From positions 1-8,105 of the forward strand of contig JAPOOT010000096.1 in NCBI GenBank assembly GCA_026713285.1: a stretch of DNA of 8,105 nucleotides, given 5' to 3'. Origin of the DNA: Gemmatimonadota bacterium. GTDB taxonomy: Bacteria > JAAXHH01. Shown here one piece after another: positions 6,043 to 8,105 of this stretch. Position 1 is the stretch's first letter. Each line of letters begins with the position of its first letter. The notes below the pieces were generated by a model that saw only the letters and a list, made by a program, of their open reading frames with translations, did not search any database and had not been told where the DNA came from. The position numbers and the translations under genes were made by a program.

Positions 6043-6044
6043 TG

Positions 6045-8105
6045 CTAGATCTTTTCTAACGCCGCGTACTTGACGATCACCTTCTTGGTCGTGTCGGAAA
6101 ACCGGATCGTCGCCCTCAGATCGTCCCCGCTTCCAGCTACCTGTAAGATACGCCCCTTGCCCCAGACGGGGTGTTTTACATCCTGTCCCCGGGATATCCG
6201 TATACTGCCCGTTGGCGTCTGCACGGTACGGGGCGCCGCGATATCGTCTTCGAACGGGGTATCGGAGGCCCTGTCGTCCTGCTGCCACGATGACCGCGAA
6301 TAAAACCGGCCGGTGCTCTCCCGGGTAACGAGCTCTTCGGGAATCTCGTCGATGAAACGGGACTTCAGGGAGGTCGTAGCGCCTCCATATCTTCGCCGCA
6401 GATTGGCATGGGTAAGGAACAGTTGCTCCTGCGCGCGGGTGATGCCCACATAGCACAATCGCCGTTCCTCTTCCAGGTCGGCCGGGCTTTCCATCGCGCG
6501 CGAGATGGGAAACAGGCCATCTTCCAAACCCGTGATGAAGACGATGGGGAACTCCAGCCCTTTGGCGTTGTGCAGGGTCATCAGGGTGACGCATTCAACG
6601 GATTCGTCCCAGCGGTCGATATCGGTTACCAGGGCCACTTCTTCAAGAAATTCGACCAGGCCGGTGACCGGCTGACCATCTTCGGGTCTTTCGGTCGCCT
6701 CTTCAAGCGCGGCCATCAACTCGTTTACGTTCTGGACACGGACCTCGGCCTCCACGTTTCTTGCGGCCTCCAGTTCCAGCTCACGGAGGTAACCGGTCTT
6801 CTCTAGCAGGCTCCTTGCCGCTTCGGCGCCGGATATCTCTTCCAGCCGCGACCTGAGACGTAGCAGAAATTCCCCGAGATCCGCGGCGGCGCGGGCGGCC
6901 TTGCCTGAAAGCTCCTCCTCACCGGCGCGGTACAGCGCCTCCACATAGTCCATGTCGCGTTCGACGGCCAGGCGCTCCACGCGTCCCACACTGACGGCGC
7001 CAAGGCCCCTGGCGGGTGTGTTGACCATACGACGGAAACTGATGACGTCCCTTCCGTTTACCAGGATCTTGAGATAGGCCAGGACGTCCTTGACTTCTTT
7101 CCGTTCGAAAAATCTCACGCCGCCGACGATCACGTAGGGCATACCGGCGCGGCGCAATTCGTCCTCCAGCGTCCGCGACTGGGCGTTGGTTCGATAGAGC
7201 AGGGTGAAGTCCCTCAGCGACCTGCCGGCCCCGTTGCGCATCTCCTGGATCTTCCGGGAAATCCACCTTGCCTCGTCCCGTTCGTCCAGCGTCTCCACAA
7301 GGCCGATCTTTTCCCCGGTCGGGTTATCCGTCCATAGCTCTTTGCCCTTGCGGCCCTTGTTGTTTCTGATGACCTCGTTCCCCGCCTTCAGAATCAGCCC
7401 GGTGGATCGGTAGTTCTGTTCCAGTCGGACGACCCGCGCTTCGGGATAGTCTTTTTCGAATTCGAGGATGTTGCGGATATCCGCGCCCCGCCAGGCGTAG
7501 ATGGACTGGTCGTCGTCCCCCACCACGCAGAGGTTCCGGTACTTTTTAGCCAATCGGTTGATCCATTCGTACTGGGCGCGGTTTGTATCCTGGTACTCAT
7601 CCACCAGAATGTACTGGAATCGTTCCTGGTACCGGCTCAACAGGTCCGGATGCGTCTCGTATCCTTCGGCCAGCCGCATGATCAGATCGTCGAAATCCAG
7701 TGCGTTGCAGTCTTCCAGCGCTAGCTGATACGCCTCGTAAACCCGGGATACCACCTGCTGTTCGAAGAAATCACCGTGCTGTTCCTTGTATTCGCCAGGC
7801 GGTATGAGCCGGTCCTTCGCTCCGCTGATATGATTGCGCACCGCCTCAGGCGCGAAGCGTTTATCGGATATTTCCAGGTCCTTCATCAATCTGCGAATCA
7901 GGGCAAGCTGGTCATCGCCGTCATAAATCACGAAATCCCGGCGGAACCCCAGGGTCTCCGCCTCGCGGCGAAGTATCCGCGCGGAAAGGGAATGGAACGT
8001 GCCCACCCACTGGGGGACGTCCCCCTGGACGAGCATGCGTTCTATCCGTTCCTTCATCTCCGCGGCCGCCTTGTTCGTGAACGTGACGGCCAGGATGTGA
8101 AAGGG
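6045..8105 (-). CDS. PcrA/UvrD-type superfamily 1A DNA helicase (5' end beyond window)
   Basis: ATP-driven 3'-5' DNA helicase used in excision repair and in clearing stalled polymerases and recombinase filaments. The last 686 residues are seen; the frame runs to the window edge, so the Walker A motif is outside. Counting from the first visible residue: motif Ia AVTFTNKAAAEM (6-17), Ib GTFHS (35-39), motif II VDEYQDT (168-174), motif III GDDDQSIYAWRGA (196-208), QNYRST (230-235), motif V TLHNAKGLEF (510-519) and motif VI CYVGITRA (551-558). The last 45 residues (VKHPVWGKGRIL... to the end) match the C-terminal Tudor-like fold of PcrA/UvrD, which contacts RNA polymerase. All expected motifs after the first are intact. 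PcrA and UvrD cannot be separated by eye, so no symbol is given. It ends in TAG 42 bases before gatC. Confidence 0.95.
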   Translation of the reverse strand, partial: PFHILAVTFTNKAAAEMKERIERMLVQGDVPQWVGTFHSLSARILRREAETLGFRRDFVIYDGDDQLALIRRLMKDLEISDKRFAPEAVRNHISGAKDRLIPPGEYKEQHGDFFEQQVVSRVYEAYQLALEDCNALDFDDLIMRLAEGYETHPDLLSRYQERFQYILVDEYQDTNRAQYEWINRLAKKYRNLCVVGDDDQSIYAWRGADIRNILEFEKDYPEARVVRLEQNYRSTGLILKAGNEVIRNNKGRKGKELWTDNPTGEKIGLVETLDERDEARWISRKIQEMRNGAGRSLRDFTLLYRTNAQSRTLEDELRRAGMPYVIVGGVRFFERKEVKDVLAYLKILVNGRDVISFRRMVNTPARGLGAVSVGRVERLAVERDMDYVEALYRAGEEELSGKAARAAADLGEFLLRLRSRLEEISGAEAARSLLEKTGYLRELELEAARNVEAEVRVQNVNELMAALEEATERPEDGQPVTGLVEFLEEVALVTDIDRWDESVECVTLMTLHNAKGLEFPIVFITGLEDGLFPISRAMESPADLEEERRLCYVGITRAQEQLFLTHANLRRRYGGATTSLKSRFIDEIPEELVTRESTGRFYSRSSWQQDDRASDTPFEDDIAAPRTVQTPTGSIRISRGQDVKHPVWGKGRILQVAGSGDDLRATIRFSDTTKKVIVKYAALEKI

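Noticed and set aside
5938..6594. Minus-strand open frame in another phase across gatC and the helicase end
   Set aside because: It overlaps two clearly conserved genes in a different frame and has low-complexity Arg/Gly/Pro content.
1..8105. Mobile element, CRISPR array, tRNA/rRNA or phage attachment site
   Set aside because: No transposase or integrase motif, regularly spaced repeats, or recognisable RNA gene was seen; the window is a continuous run of housekeeping genes.

Overview
All nine recognisable genes in this window lie on the minus strand and are tightly packed, so it reads as one stretch of core chromosome from a Gram-negative bacterium. In transcription order (high to low coordinates) they are: a PcrA/UvrD-type helicase (5' end cut by the window edge), gatC, kdsB, kdsA, a LpxL/HtrB-family acyltransferase, lptC, a long LptA/OstA-type protein, lptB and the start of rpoN (3' part cut by the window edge). 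Gaps between genes run from a 4-base overlap (kdsB/kdsA) to 49 bases (lptC/lptA). No stretch over 300 bases lacks a gene, and I see no RNA gene, insertion sequence, CRISPR array or integrase.

Functionally, kdsA and kdsB make and activate Kdo, the inner-core sugar of lipopolysaccharide. The acyltransferase probably adds an acyl chain to lipid A or a related lipid. LptC, LptA and LptB are parts of the inner-membrane-to-outer-membrane LPS transport bridge. RpoN (sigma-54) follows lptB, a linkage seen in many Gram-negative bacteria. The familiar proteobacterial order kdsD-kdsC-lptC-lptA-lptB-rpoN is changed here: the isomerase and phosphatase genes are absent and kdsA-kdsB-acyltransferase occupies that place. 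The upstream pair, helicase and gatC, belongs to DNA repair and tRNA-dependent amidation.

The organism cannot be named from the sequence. An LPS-bearing bacterium with GatCAB, a possibly lipoprotein-type LptC, a Bacteroidetes-like LptB (YLAQEPS, ERRRTEI, TDRSY segments), a metal-dependent KdsA resembling that of Aquifex and fairly high GC would suit an FCB-type phylum (Gemmatimonadota, Latescibacterota or relatives). This is a weak inference.

No wholly new system is evident. The points most worth a second look are: KdsA and KdsB that both depart from usually conserved positions in or near the sugar-binding regions; an LptA-type protein about twice the E. coli length; an lptC that seems to lack a ribosome binding site and has promoter-like hexamers ending 5 bases before its ATG; and three consecutive-cluster genes whose best starts are GTG or TTG.
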